Source: an uncultured Peptococcaceae bacterium (GTDB lineage Bacteria > Bacillota > Peptococcia > Peptococcales > Peptococcaceae). Taken from it: 50,843 nucleotides of DNA. The position numbers and the translations under genes are program-made. Shown here piece by piece: positions 16,630-25,021 of the stretch (its first letter is position 1; every line of letters begins with the position of its first letter). A model generated the notes under the pieces. The model was not told the origin of the DNA, ran no database searches, and was given only the letters and a program-made list of their open reading frames with translations. The stretch is from the NCBI GenBank assembly GCA_947254645.1, contig CAMYDW010000011.1, positions 1-50,843 on the forward strand. Reading direction: 5' to 3'.

Positions 16630-17175
16630 CTATTCCATATGATTTTTTTCGTTTGCACAACCATGATGTCCTTGATGGCCATGACACCCACAATGCCCCT
16701 TTTCATTATGGTGCTTGTGGTGTTTTGTATGAAAATGCTGCATCGCTTCATCAAAATTCTTGTTCATACGTTCAAAAAATGCAGCAAGGGTTTCTTTTTC
16801 ATCCTCAGAAAAATCTTTAAAGTAAAGAGCGGTTAAATCGTCATGCTGCTTGTGATGACATTTACTTTCACCTTCTAAATCTACGGCTTCACCCGCTTCT
16901 GTCAGCGTCACATTAACCATGCGTTTATCTCTTTCATCTTGTGTGCGTGTGATAAATCCATGGCGTTCTAATTTACCAAGGGTTTCACCTAAAGATTGTG
17001 GACTTACACCTGCCCATTCAACCAATTCCCGTTGGCTGGCCGCTTTCTTTTCTTGCAAGAATTTAAGCAGGCGTCGTTGACCCTGTCTTTTGTGGTGATG
17101 ATGAGCAGTGCGTGCTAATTTTTCTTGCAAACTCATAAACATCGTCTCTAAATGTGATAAATTTTGTTCGTTCAT
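16630..17175 (-). CDS. MarR-family regulator with His/Cys-rich tail
   Basis: A 181-residue winged-helix repressor-type protein. The DNA-binding core (about 45-110) contains LLKFLQEKKAASQRELVEWAGVSPQSLGETLGKLERHGFI and the wing TRTQDERDKRMVNVTLTEAG, given here in pieces of the MarR pattern. The last 35 residues are an extreme His/Cys tail (HTKHHKHHNEKGHCGCHGHQ, then GHHGC), suggesting metal binding or sensing. His-rich patches also occur at 25-30. GGAG lies 8 nt before the ATG. The promoter region has three similar sites around AAGGTAC, so it is probably autoregulated. No structural gene shares its transcript, so its wider regulon is unknown; the nearby YhgE operon is a candidate. Confidence 0.88.
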   Translation of the reverse strand: MNEQNLSHLETMFMSLQEKLARTAHHHHKRQGQRRLLKFLQEKKAASQRELVEWAGVSPQSLGETLGKLERHGFITRTQDERDKRMVNVTLTEAGEAVDLEGESKCHHKQHDDLTALYFKDFSEDEKETLAAFFERMNKNFDEAMQHFHTKHHKHHNEKGHCGCHGHQGHHGCANEKNHME

Positions 17176-17217
17176 TATATATTCTCCTCTAAATCAACAT
17201 ATGACTTCATCTATTTC

Positions 17218-17286
17218 TAAGGTACCTTATGAATATAAGATACTCCTTCTTATTACTTTTGTCAACGATATTTAATAAGGTACTTG
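17218..17286. promoter_or_regulatory. Candidate autoregulatory operators of the MarR-type gene
   Basis: Three related sites: the perfect palindrome TAAGGTACCTTA (17218-17229), ATAAGATACTCCTT (17235-17248, over the -10) and ATAAGGTACTTGA (17274-17286, upstream of the -35). Their placement around the promoter is that of a repressor binding its own control region. Confidence 0.65.
17237..17265 (-). promoter_or_regulatory. Promoter of the MarR-type gene
   Basis: TTGACA (17260-17265), 17-bp spacer, TATCTT (17237-17242) on the minus strand, about 60 bp before the ATG. Confidence 0.8.
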
Positions 17287-17287
17287 A

Positions 17288-17331
17288 AAAAAAGAACGTC
17301 CTACAGTTGACTGTAGGACGTTCTTTTTTTT
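17288..17331 (-). terminator. Terminator of the threonine operon
   Basis: AAAGAACGTCCTACAG / CTGTAGGACGTTCTTT, 16-bp stem with TTGA loop, A-run and T-run on its two sides. It abuts the lysC stop codon. Confidence 0.93.
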
Positions 17332-18561
17332 TTAGGAAATACTTTCTAATTCAAAAGCATCATGCAAGGCTTGCATGCCTTTGATAAGCTGTGCCTCATC
17401 ATGCTTAATAATAACAGAAATCTTAATTTCGGATGTACCAATCAAATCAATGTTGATGTCTGCTGCAGACAATGCATCAAACATACGCGCAGCCACGCCG
17501 TGTGTGCCAACCATCCCAGCACCAACCACAGAAATTTTCACAACATCATCTGCATAAAGAATATCGCGACAATTCAAGCTGGCTTTCATGCTATCAAGAA
17601 TCAATTGGGTTTTTTTCAAGTCATGCTTTGCAATTGTGAAGGCAATGTCATTCAAGCCATCTACCATGGCACTTTGAATAATCATATCCACACTGATTTT
17701 TTCTTTTGCTAAAGTACCAAAGACTTCAGCTGCGATACCTGGTCGATCTTCTACACCAAAAATACTAATTTTAGCAACGTTTTTATCACAAGCAATGCCA
17801 GTGACAGCATATTCTTGTTCGAGTTCCTCTCTCTTAACCACGTAAGTTCCTCCTATATGGGTATTAAAGCTAGAACGGACACATAATTTAACGTCATGGA
17901 TTTTCGCCACTTCTACAGAGCGCGGATGCAAGACTTTGGCGCCCAAGCTGGCAAGTTCCAACATTTCGTCATATGAAATTTTTTGTAATTTTGCAGCATT
18001 TGAAACGAGGCGTGGATCACAAGTATACACCCCATCTACATCGGTATAAATTTCGCATACATCTGCACCAATGGCTGCAGCAATAGCAACAGCAGTGGTA
18101 TCAGAGCCACCACGTCCAAGGGTGGTTATTTCATCATTCACGGATATGCCTTGGAAGCCTGCTACAACAACCACTTTGCCTTCTTTTAATTCACGGCCAA
18201 TTTTCCCTGCATTAATATCAAGAATGCGTGCTTTTTGATGGGCCTCATCAGTTCTGATGCAGACTTGTGGGCCTGTAAAAGAAATGGCGTCTACGCCTAA
18301 TTCTTGCAATGCCATTGCAGTCAACGCGATGGAGATTTGTTCCCCAGTGGATAACAGCATATCCATTTCTCTTGGACTTGGCATCTCACTAATTTTATGT
18401 GCGCGGTGAGTTAAATCATCGGTCATTCCTGCAGGAGCAGAAACAACAACCACCACATCATTGCCTGCATGCTTTGTGCTTGCCACATGTTCAGCAACAA
18501 ATTTAACACGATCTGGATCGGCGACTGAAGTGCCACCGTATTTTTGTACAATTAAAGCCAT
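17332..18561 (-). CDS. lysC: Aspartate kinase
   Basis: First step of the aspartate family (threonine, lysine, methionine), phosphorylating aspartate. The 409-residue protein begins MALIVQKYGGTSVAD (the KYGGTS kinase signature), has STGEQIS and GFQG...TTLGRGGSDTTA in the catalytic domain, and a C-terminal pair of ACT domains (from about residue 265, ISIFGVEDRPGIAAEVF) for allosteric feedback. Its length suits the single-function class with alternative alpha/beta products. It is the last gene of pheB-hom-thrB-lysC and overlaps thrB by 10 bp. Placement with hom and thrB suggests this copy serves threonine synthesis. The paralogue number is unknown. Confidence 0.95.
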   Translation of the reverse strand: MALIVQKYGGTSVADPDRVKFVAEHVASTKHAGNDVVVVVSAPAGMTDDLTHRAHKISEMPSPREMDMLLSTGEQISIALTAMALQELGVDAISFTGPQVCIRTDEAHQKARILDINAGKIGRELKEGKVVVVAGFQGISVNDEITTLGRGGSDTTAVAIAAAIGADVCEIYTDVDGVYTCDPRLVSNAAKLQKISYDEMLELASLGAKVLHPRSVEVAKIHDVKLCVRSSFNTHIGGTYVVKREELEQEYAVTGIACDKNVAKISIFGVEDRPGIAAEVFGTLAKEKISVDMIIQSAMVDGLNDIAFTIAKHDLKKTQLILDSMKASLNCRDILYADDVVKISVVGAGMVGTHGVAARMFDALSAADINIDLIGTSEIKISVIIKHDEAQLIKGMQALHDAFELESIS

Positions 18562-19508
18562 ACTCTCAACTCCATTTCATTATTAAAGCATCGAACCCCT
18601 TGTGAGGTCGGTGGAACTTCCAATAAATGTGAACCTATTTTCTGCTCGGCGAGTGTCGTCACCACATCAGAAAAATCCTTTATCCCATCCGATAATATGA
18701 GCATGGTAGACCCTGCTCCACTAACAATAGCTGCCAATGCCCCTTTTTTCAGCGCTTTTTCCTTTGCATCCTGAATCCCAGGCATCAAAGGCAAGCGGTA
18801 AGGTTCATGGATACAATCAGAAAAGGCTTCAGACAGCAATGCCCTATTGCCTGTATGCAATGCTGCCACCAACAAGCCCAAGTGCCCTAAATTATAAACC
18901 ACATCCTCACGCTTGTACACCTCTGGCATCGCAGCACGTGCTTTTGAGGTTGGCAATGGGTAATCTGGTATCAAGGCATAAGCATGCAGCATCGGTACTG
19001 GCTCGATTTTTTCAGCATGCACATGTTGCTCTTTATCTAGGCACCCTACCACAATACCGCCCAAAAGCGCAGGCAGTACATTGTCTGGATGACCATCAAT
19101 ACTGGTGGCCATCTGCATTAAATCTTCTCGTGAAAATTTAAAATCACTTAATAGCTGTGCAGCAACCAAGCCAGAAACAATGGCAGCCGAGCTAGAGCCA
19201 AGCCCTCGTGCAAAAGGCACACGATTAATACAATGAAAAGCGACTTTTGGGGCTTCTTGCCCTATCTTTTCAAAGGCCCCTACAAAGGATGTATAAATAA
19301 GATTATTTAATCCACGATCATCATTCGCACCATACCCTTCAATGGTAATGCGAGAGATGTCTGTTGGCGCCAAAACTTTTACCCATAATTCATTTTGCAA
19401 ATCAACCGCCATTCCCAAGCAGTCAAAGCCTGGTCCCAAATTGGCGGAAGTCGCAGGTGTGGTTATGATGTAGTGTGGCGCATCACCAAACCATTCTTCT
19501 TTATTCAT
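18552..19508 (-). CDS. thrB: Homoserine kinase
   Basis: GHMP-family kinase making O-phosphohomoserine for threonine synthase. The 318-residue protein has the N-terminal motif ATSANLGPGFDCLGMAVD, the ATP loop PFARGLGSSSAAIVSGL, and the C-terminal motif AIVSGAGSTMLIL. GGAGAG lies 8 nt before the ATG, whose ATGA overlaps the hom stop codon, so translation is coupled. Threonine synthase (thrC) is not in the window. Confidence 0.96.
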   Translation of the reverse strand: MNKEEWFGDAPHYIITTPATSANLGPGFDCLGMAVDLQNELWVKVLAPTDISRITIEGYGANDDRGLNNLIYTSFVGAFEKIGQEAPKVAFHCINRVPFARGLGSSSAAIVSGLVAAQLLSDFKFSREDLMQMATSIDGHPDNVLPALLGGIVVGCLDKEQHVHAEKIEPVPMLHAYALIPDYPLPTSKARAAMPEVYKREDVVYNLGHLGLLVAALHTGNRALLSEAFSDCIHEPYRLPLMPGIQDAKEKALKKGALAAIVSGAGSTMLILSDGIKDFSDVVTTLAEQKIGSHLLEVPPTSQGVRCFNNEMELRVWL

Positions 19509-20812
19509 TGTTGCAACTCTCCATATACGCGAATGATATTTTCAACACGGAAAATTTTATCACTGTCTGAAATCATTTTCATCGCTTGATTGAATTTTTC
19601 TTCAAGGACATCATGGGTGATAATCACCAGTTCAGCGCCATCTTCCTTGCTGGCACTTTTTTGCATCACTTCTGCAATACTGACATCTGTTTTCGCAAAG
19701 CACTTGGCAAGCTCTGCCAAAACCCCTGTACGGTCTGCCACACGAAGTCGTACATAAAAACGACTAATTGTTTGCGACATTGATTTAATTGGGAAGGACT
19801 CATAAGTAAAGTCACCAATACGTCCTTCAGCATGGTATTGCATATTGCGGCAGACATCAACCACATCTCCAACAATGGCGCTGGCTGTTGGCAATTTCCC
19901 AGCCCCTCTGCCATAGAACATGGCTTCGTCAACGGCATCGCCTCGTACAAAAGCCGCATTGAATGAGCCATTCACAGAAGCAAGGGGGTGATTTTTGGAC
20001 AATAAAGTCGGATGTACTCGCAAGGTTACCCCATCATCGTCACGACTGGCAATCCCAAAAAGTTTAATAACACAACCAAGAGTCTTTGCATATTGCATGT
20101 CATGGGCAGTGATTTTGGTGATGCCTTCAACATGCACATCGTCAAAAACAGCCGGTGTATGAAAAGCGATATTTGCCAAAATAGCCACTTTTCTACCAGC
20201 ATCTAAGCCCTCAATATCGGCTGTAGGATCCGCTTCTGCATAACCAAGCTCAGTGGCTTGCTCCAATGCTTCATCAAAATCCCAGCCTTTTTCGGACATT
20301 TGAGTCAGAATATAGTTGGTGGTACCATTCATGATACCAACAATCTCTGTAATATTATTTCCTGCTAGGCTTTCCTTAAGTGGATGAATAATTGGAATCG
20401 CCCCAAGAACCGCTGCCTCATACATAAAATCTTTTTTGGCACGTCTTGCTTCTTCATGAAGGGCCGCACCATGAACAGCAATGAGGTCTTTATTGGCACT
20501 GATAACATTTTTTCCTGCACGCAAGGCTTCCGTAATATAAGTCTTTGCTGGTTCAATGCCTCCCATGACCTCAATAACAATATCTACATCTTTATTTTGA
20601 ACAATGTCGGACCATTCAGTGGTCAAAGTTGTATGAGGCAATACTTGTGCGCGATACTTTTCTGGAGAACGCACCAAGATATGAGATACATGCACTTCTG
20701 CACCAACTTTATATTGAAATTGCCCTTTTTGTAAATGTTCGATGACTTCATAAACACCAGAACCAACGGTTCCCATGCCCAACAAGGCAATATTGATACA
20801 CTTTTTATCCAT
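19505..20812 (-). CDS. hom: Homoserine dehydrogenase
   Basis: NAD(P)H-dependent reduction of aspartate semialdehyde to homoserine. The 435-residue protein has the Rossmann start NIALLGMGTVGSGVYEVI (8-25), the SANKDLIA substrate region, GIMNGTTNYIL and the signature AEADPTADIEGLDAGRKVAILA (shown in parts). A C-terminal ACT domain (about residue 350 on, RLRVADRTGVLAELAK) would sense threonine. Length and layout match the monofunctional Gram-positive enzyme. GGAGAG precedes the ATG. It lies between the pheB-type gene and thrB. Confidence 0.96.
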   Translation of the reverse strand: MDKKCINIALLGMGTVGSGVYEVIEHLQKGQFQYKVGAEVHVSHILVRSPEKYRAQVLPHTTLTTEWSDIVQNKDVDIVIEVMGGIEPAKTYITEALRAGKNVISANKDLIAVHGAALHEEARRAKKDFMYEAAVLGAIPIIHPLKESLAGNNITEIVGIMNGTTNYILTQMSEKGWDFDEALEQATELGYAEADPTADIEGLDAGRKVAILANIAFHTPAVFDDVHVEGITKITAHDMQYAKTLGCVIKLFGIASRDDDGVTLRVHPTLLSKNHPLASVNGSFNAAFVRGDAVDEAMFYGRGAGKLPTASAIVGDVVDVCRNMQYHAEGRIGDFTYESFPIKSMSQTISRFYVRLRVADRTGVLAELAKCFAKTDVSIAEVMQKSASKEDGAELVIITHDVLEEKFNQAMKMISDSDKIFRVENIIRVYGELQQ

Positions 20813-20835
20813 AGAAACTCTCCATTCCCAACAAA

Positions 20836-21288
20836 TTAATTTTGACCAATTGGTTCCACCTTTAGGACACCAGAAATATCATATAACGTTTCAAGAAGCA
20901 CCTCTAAATTATAGCCTTGCTGTTTGAGTGCCTCAAAAGAAATCGTCACACGGGCGATGCCTTCTGTTGGAATGCCTTGATTGATTGTCAATATATTAAC
21001 ACCAGAAGCAGCGATGGCATTTAAGCAATTTGATAAAACGCCCGCTTTATGATCCATATTAATTTGAATGGTCACTATTTTTTCCTTAATTGCTTCATAA
21101 AAAGGAAAGATGCCATCACGGTATTTATAAAAAGCACTTCGACTCAAACCAACCTGCTTCACGGCTTCATTGATTGTTAATCGTGGAAACTTTGCAAGCA
21201 TTTCCTTGGTTTGTGCCGTTTTCAAAATAGCTTCTGGTAAAATACGTTCATCTACAATATATCTTTTATATACAGCACTGTCTTTCAT
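20836..21288 (-). CDS. pheB: ACT domain protein, PheB/UPF0735 type
   Basis: A 150-residue regulatory-type protein. The N-terminal half holds the family motif ERILPEAILKT and LSRSAFYKYRDGIFPF, an HTH-like segment. The C-terminal half is an ACT domain (ITIQINMDHKAGVLSNCLN style core, ending ISGVLKVEPIG). This matches B. subtilis PheB/UPF0735, found beside aromatic or threonine genes, probably an amino-acid sensor but without established activity. The start was moved 14 codons in because GAGAGG lies 9 nt before the ATG at 21288. It is the first gene of the threonine operon, directly behind a strong promoter. Confidence 0.88.
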   Translation of the reverse strand: MKDSAVYKRYIVDERILPEAILKTAQTKEMLAKFPRLTINEAVKQVGLSRSAFYKYRDGIFPFYEAIKEKIVTIQINMDHKAGVLSNCLNAIAASGVNILTINQGIPTEGIARVTISFEALKQQGYNLEVLLETLYDISGVLKVEPIGQN

Positions 21289-21339
21289 ATTATACATCCT
21301 CTCGTCTTTATACGGCGGATAAAATTCCATTCTATAAGG

Positions 21340-21368
21340 ATATTATCTAAATTTATCTTTACTGTCAA
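21340..21368 (-). promoter_or_regulatory. Promoter of pheB-hom-thrB-lysC
   Basis: Perfect TTGACA (21363-21368), 17-bp spacer, TAATAT (21340-21345). The leader is only about 45 nt, too short for a T-box or a leader-peptide attenuator. Confidence 0.88.
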
Positions 21369-21415
21369 GGGTTGAAAAATAAGAAATAGTAACATTCTCC
21401 CCATGAATTTGAGCG

Positions 21416-21450
21416 AAAAAAACTTTCGTGAAAATGCTTTCACGAAAGTT
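21416..21450 (-). terminator. Terminator of the lipoprotein/two-component operon
   Basis: AACTTTCGTGAAA / TTTCACGAAAGTT, 13-bp perfect stem with loop ATGC, followed by seven T residues on the minus strand, 5 bp after the kinase stop codon. Confidence 0.93.
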
Positions 21451-21454
21451 TTCT

Positions 21455-22873
21455 TTATTCATTTTCCTCGATTTCTACCTCTTTTTCAAAAGGCAATACA
21501 ACAGACACCTTTGTCCCTACGCCACGAATACTGTCGATATAAAAAGTACCGTTGTGCAATGCAACAATCTCATTGGCAATAGAAAGCCCTAATCCTGTAC
21601 CACTTTGACGACTGCTGCCTTTGTAAAATTTTTCTTTTACACGCATGAGATCTTCACTGCTCATCCCTGGGCCATTATCCTCTACTGTAATAACAACCTG
21701 ATCATCCAGCATATGGGATTGAATGACAATTTCAGGCCGTGCACGTCCAGAGACAAATTTAAAGCTGTTATCTAAGACATTAATCATCACCTGTCGCAGA
21801 CGGTTTTCATCACCGATAACCATGGCATTTTGATTGTCTAAATGCAAGCGTAGGTTGACGCCCTCTTGATTGGCTCTCGGTAAAAATTGATGATACAGCG
21901 CCTCTAGAAATTCATCCAGCCAAATGAGTGCTGTATCCAACTCAATGCGATGGGATTGAAGCTTGGAAAAATCCAAGAGATCATTCACCAAATTGGTTAA
22001 ACGTTTGGTTTCTCGAGAAATAATCGCCAAACCCATTTTCGTGGTTTCTTCATCATTTGGCGAATCTTCAATGGTCTCTGTCCAACCATTGATGGATGTG
22101 AGTGGGGTTCTCAATTCATGAGAGATACTTGAAATAAAATCATTCTTCGATTTATTAGAGAGTTCTATTTCCCCAGCCATGCGATTGACTGCCTGTGCCA
22201 ACTGACCAATCTCATCACGAGAGTAGACCTTCGCTTTGACATTCAAATTGCCGAGGGCAATTTCACGCGTCACCTTAATGAGATCACGAACAGGCACGAG
22301 AATGCGTGTGCTCATGACATAGCCTATGATTGTTGCAATAATCAATATCACAATACCAATGATGATAACAATCATCATATTGGATTGCATCAAGCTTCGC
22401 GCCAGGGTCATACTTGATACATAGCGCAACACCCCAACAATCTTGTCTCCATCCATAATGGGCACCGATACCGACATGATTGGTTCTTTTGTATCAATAC
22501 GTCCTCGCCATGACGCACTATCCCCTTTAAGGGCTTCATTATAATCCGAGGTCAATTCAGTATGTCTTTTGGCATCCCCATTGTTGTTAATGATAAAATG
22601 CCCTTTGTCATCATAGACCTCCACCAAGGCATCCTCACCTGTGTTCATATTGTCAAAAATAAAGCCTTTTTTCTGCACCATACTGCCACTTGGTGCATAT
22701 TTATTGTACATTGCTGCACTGGCTTCTGCATGGTTCAGGAGGGTTTGATCCATCCCTGAAATATAATACTGATAAATGGCCACAAAAAAGAGGCTCTCCA
22801 TGATGACAACAGTCACCAAGCTGATAAGAATATAGCTAAACGTTAATTTTCTGCCAATACTCGGCACGCTCAA
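21455..22873 (-). CDS. Sensor histidine kinase with HAMP domain
   Basis: A 472-residue membrane kinase. TM1 is about 12-36. The extracytoplasmic domain of about 130 residues looks PAS/Cache-like (ALVEVYDDKGHFIINN, PIMDGDKIVGVLRYVSS). TM2 is about 166-188 and HAMP 189-240. His252 lies in SHELRTPLTS, followed by the N box INVLDNSFKF, G1 EDNGPGM and G2 GTGLGLSIANEI. The frame opens at a TTG (22873) overlapping the regulator's TGA; a GTG two codons later is the alternative, and no ATG is available, so translation depends on coupling. It is the third gene of lipoprotein-regulator-kinase and partner of the regulator at 22870. Confidence 0.92.
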   Translation of the reverse strand: MSVPSIGRKLTFSYILISLVTVVIMESLFFVAIYQYYISGMDQTLLNHAEASAAMYNKYAPSGSMVQKKGFIFDNMNTGEDALVEVYDDKGHFIINNNGDAKRHTELTSDYNEALKGDSASWRGRIDTKEPIMSVSVPIMDGDKIVGVLRYVSSMTLARSLMQSNMMIVIIIGIVILIIATIIGYVMSTRILVPVRDLIKVTREIALGNLNVKAKVYSRDEIGQLAQAVNRMAGEIELSNKSKNDFISSISHELRTPLTSINGWTETIEDSPNDEETTKMGLAIISRETKRLTNLVNDLLDFSKLQSHRIELDTALIWLDEFLEALYHQFLPRANQEGVNLRLHLDNQNAMVIGDENRLRQVMINVLDNSFKFVSGRARPEIVIQSHMLDDQVVITVEDNGPGMSSEDLMRVKEKFYKGSSRQSGTGLGLSIANEIVALHNGTFYIDSIRGVGTKVSVVLPFEKEVEIEENE

Positions 22874-23568
22874 TCACCGCCCCACCAACGATAGCCATAT
22901 CCCCATACTTTTTCGATGTATTTTGGATTAGATGGATTTTCTTCAATTTTTTGACGAATACGTCTAATATTGACGTCCACAATTTTAAAGTCACCGACAT
23001 AATTGTATCCCCATACATTATTGAGAATTTCATCTCGATGCACTGCTTTATTGGCATTTTCCATGAAATATTTTACCAAAGAAAATTCAATCGGTGTCAA
23101 TTCAATCTCTTCATTATGTTTCGTGAAACGGCGTTCTTCAACATTCATCTTGAAAATGCCAGTCACAAGTTCCTTGGCGTCATCATTATTTTCATCAATC
23201 TGAATAGAAAGACGGCGCAACAAAGAATTAATGCGAGCCAAGAGTTCCTTTGGGCTGAAGGGTTTGACAATATAGTCATCAGCGCCAGCCTCAAGCCCTT
23301 CAATTTTATTTTCCTCTTGACCCTTTGCCGTTAAGATAATAACCCCTAGCTGCGGAAATAATTCACGCGCTTTGGCACAAACTTCATAGCCATTGATACC
23401 AGGCAACATCACATCCAACAAAACGATGTTAATGGTATCGTCTAATTTTTCCAAGGCTTCTTCACCACTTGCTGCCTCAATTACATCAAAGTTATTGCGT
23501 TTTAAATTGACTTTTATAAAGCCACGAATGGCTTCTTCATCTTCAACGACTAAAATCTTATTTGCCAT
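22870..23568 (-). CDS. OmpR/PhoB-family response regulator
   Basis: A 232-residue regulator with the receiver motifs VEDEEAIRG, Asp52 in LLDVMLPG and Lys102 in YIVKPFSP, then a winged-helix domain with ELTPIEFSLVKYFM and VWGYGYRW. GGAG lies 9 nt before the ATG and inside the end of the lipoprotein gene, 1 bp away. All active residues are present. Its 4-nt junction with the kinase, and the lipoprotein gene in front, make a three-gene signalling unit. Target genes are unknown; it may bind phased repeats such as those upstream of the YhgE-like gene, which is inference. Confidence 0.93.
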   Translation of the reverse strand: MANKILVVEDEEAIRGFIKVNLKRNNFDVIEAASGEEALEKLDDTINIVLLDVMLPGINGYEVCAKARELFPQLGVIILTAKGQEENKIEGLEAGADDYIVKPFSPKELLARINSLLRRLSIQIDENNDDAKELVTGIFKMNVEERRFTKHNEEIELTPIEFSLVKYFMENANKAVHRDEILNNVWGYNYVGDFKIVDVNIRRIRQKIEENPSNPKYIEKVWGYGYRWWGGD

Positions 23569-23569
23569 G

Positions 23570-24871
23570 TCATTGATCTCCTTCTATATAAAATGCCCCT
23601 TTAATCATCGCGTCAGTCAATTCATGCCCTGCAAAGGTTTCTGTATTGCGCTTTGCAAAATATTGACGCTGACGACTCGGTGTTGACCCTAATGCAATTA
23701 AACCTGGATTTTTATTTAATTGTTTTGCCGAATTCTCATCTTGAGCATATACCACAAAAGCGGGCTCTTCAGCGTTCCCATCATAAATACGTATTTGACT
23801 GCTACCCTTTTCAGTAACAAATTGATAGCGAATATTATTGAGCCAATACGTCGGAAAAACAAATTCATATCCATCGGATTTGTTATGAATCACGCCATAT
23901 ACAATATCCAATCCAACGTTGCCGTCCCAGCCCTTCCAAATTTGCAAGAAATCACTCGGTTCACGTTTGCTTGCATCTGTTGGCTGAAGAATAGAACGCA
24001 CTTCTAAAACCCCATCTCCATTGACATCATCAATGGTTTTTTGCCCCAATGACGTATTGAGATACATCACCGTTGAAGTCATTTGTTCTTCGAAGCCGTT
24101 TTTCTTGTCTGGCAAGAGAAGAATAATATTTACCGTACTAAAGTCATTGCTTTCTGCAAGATAAAGACCTTTATGATTTTTATCCACCAGACCAAAGGCC
24201 ATGCCTTGGCAACTGCCATCAAATTCTTTGTGATACATTCTCTTCATCGCAGAATTTTCCCACTGGTACATATTTAGACTGGTTTTAGGCACATTGCTAT
24301 TTGGTGCACTAAGGGCGCAAATAAGCTGTTTTTTACCAGAATCATAAACATCAACCACGTCCAGCAAGGAATAGTTCATTTGCTCAACAGCTTCAAATCC
24401 CTTATCAGATAGTCGATAAATATAGAGGGTATTATAGCCACCAATATCTACCCCAAGAAAAATTTCTTTTTTGCCATCTTGATCAATATCCACCATATTA
24501 AAATAATCAATGGTCCGACCAGATTGACGTGCTCGATCAAGCACTACCCAGTCCCCTTCTTGGGTTCTTTTTAAGATTGTAGCGCCAGTCTCAAAGCCGT
24601 TGCCTTTGACCCAAAAGACTAATTTTTCTTTTTCTCCATCACCATCTGCATCAATATCAACACTGGCAGCTGGCTTATCCATATGAGAGGGAACCTCTAA
24701 ATATTCATCATCAGCGAGAGTCGCATTGATAAGCTTGCGCTCCTGATATTGCTTCTGATCATTGGCAGGAGGGGTAATGAGTGCAGAAGGTTCTTCGAGC
24801 ATCAATGAGCAACCACTATAAAGAAAAATACAACAAATAGTCATGAGTGCGAGAATTAATTTCCTTTTCAT
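23570..24871 (-). CDS. Lipoprotein with FG-GAP/VCBS-like propeller repeats, putative sensor accessory
   Basis: A 433-residue exported protein with lipobox LYSGC (Cys21), so anchored to the outer face of the membrane. The mature part contains at least three calcium-loop motifs of the VCBS/FG-GAP type: DIDADGDGEKE, DIDQDGKKE and DVNGDGVLE, each before a beta-strand pair. A fourth, degenerate one is VDVYDSGKKQ. This suggests a beta-propeller. The first gene after an extended -10 promoter, it lies 1 bp before the response regulator gene. The location suggests it presents an extracellular signal to the kinase, but no such role is established for the family. Confidence 0.82.
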   Translation of the reverse strand: MKRKLILALMTICCIFLYSGCSLMLEEPSALITPPANDQKQYQERKLINATLADDEYLEVPSHMDKPAASVDIDADGDGEKEKLVFWVKGNGFETGATILKRTQEGDWVVLDRARQSGRTIDYFNMVDIDQDGKKEIFLGVDIGGYNTLYIYRLSDKGFEAVEQMNYSLLDVVDVYDSGKKQLICALSAPNSNVPKTSLNMYQWENSAMKRMYHKEFDGSCQGMAFGLVDKNHKGLYLAESNDFSTVNIILLLPDKKNGFEEQMTSTVMYLNTSLGQKTIDDVNGDGVLEVRSILQPTDASKREPSDFLQIWKGWDGNVGLDIVYGVIHNKSDGYEFVFPTYWLNNIRYQFVTEKGSSQIRIYDGNAEEPAFVVYAQDENSAKQLNKNPGLIALGSTPSRQRQYFAKRNTETFAGHELTDAMIKGAFYIEGDQ

Positions 24872-24891
24872 ATTGCCTCCTTTTTTGCTTC

Positions 24892-24900
24892 ATTATAACA
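24892..24900 (-). promoter_or_regulatory. Extended -10 promoter of the lipoprotein/two-component operon
   Basis: TGT-TATAAT on the minus strand: a perfect -10 at 24892-24897 with the TGn extension. No good -35 is visible (TTTTAA at 17 bp). It lies about 20 bp upstream of the lipoprotein ATG. Confidence 0.65.
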
Positions 24901-25021
24901 TATCACTCTATAATTAAAAGTTGTTCCCATAAATTATCATCAAATACAAACATTATCAAAGCTTTTGTTCGTTTTAGGGCATAAAGAAATAGCCTTTTTA
25001 TGACATGCTAAGGTCAATAGT

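Noticed and set aside
21289..21345. T-box or leader-peptide attenuator before the threonine operon
   Set aside because: The leader from the promoter to the first ATG is about 45 nt, too short for either.
24901..25021. Terminator after the first ABC permease gene
   Set aside because: Only a 6-bp CATAAA / TTTATG pairing without a T-run; not convincing, so the end of the cydD operon remains undefined.
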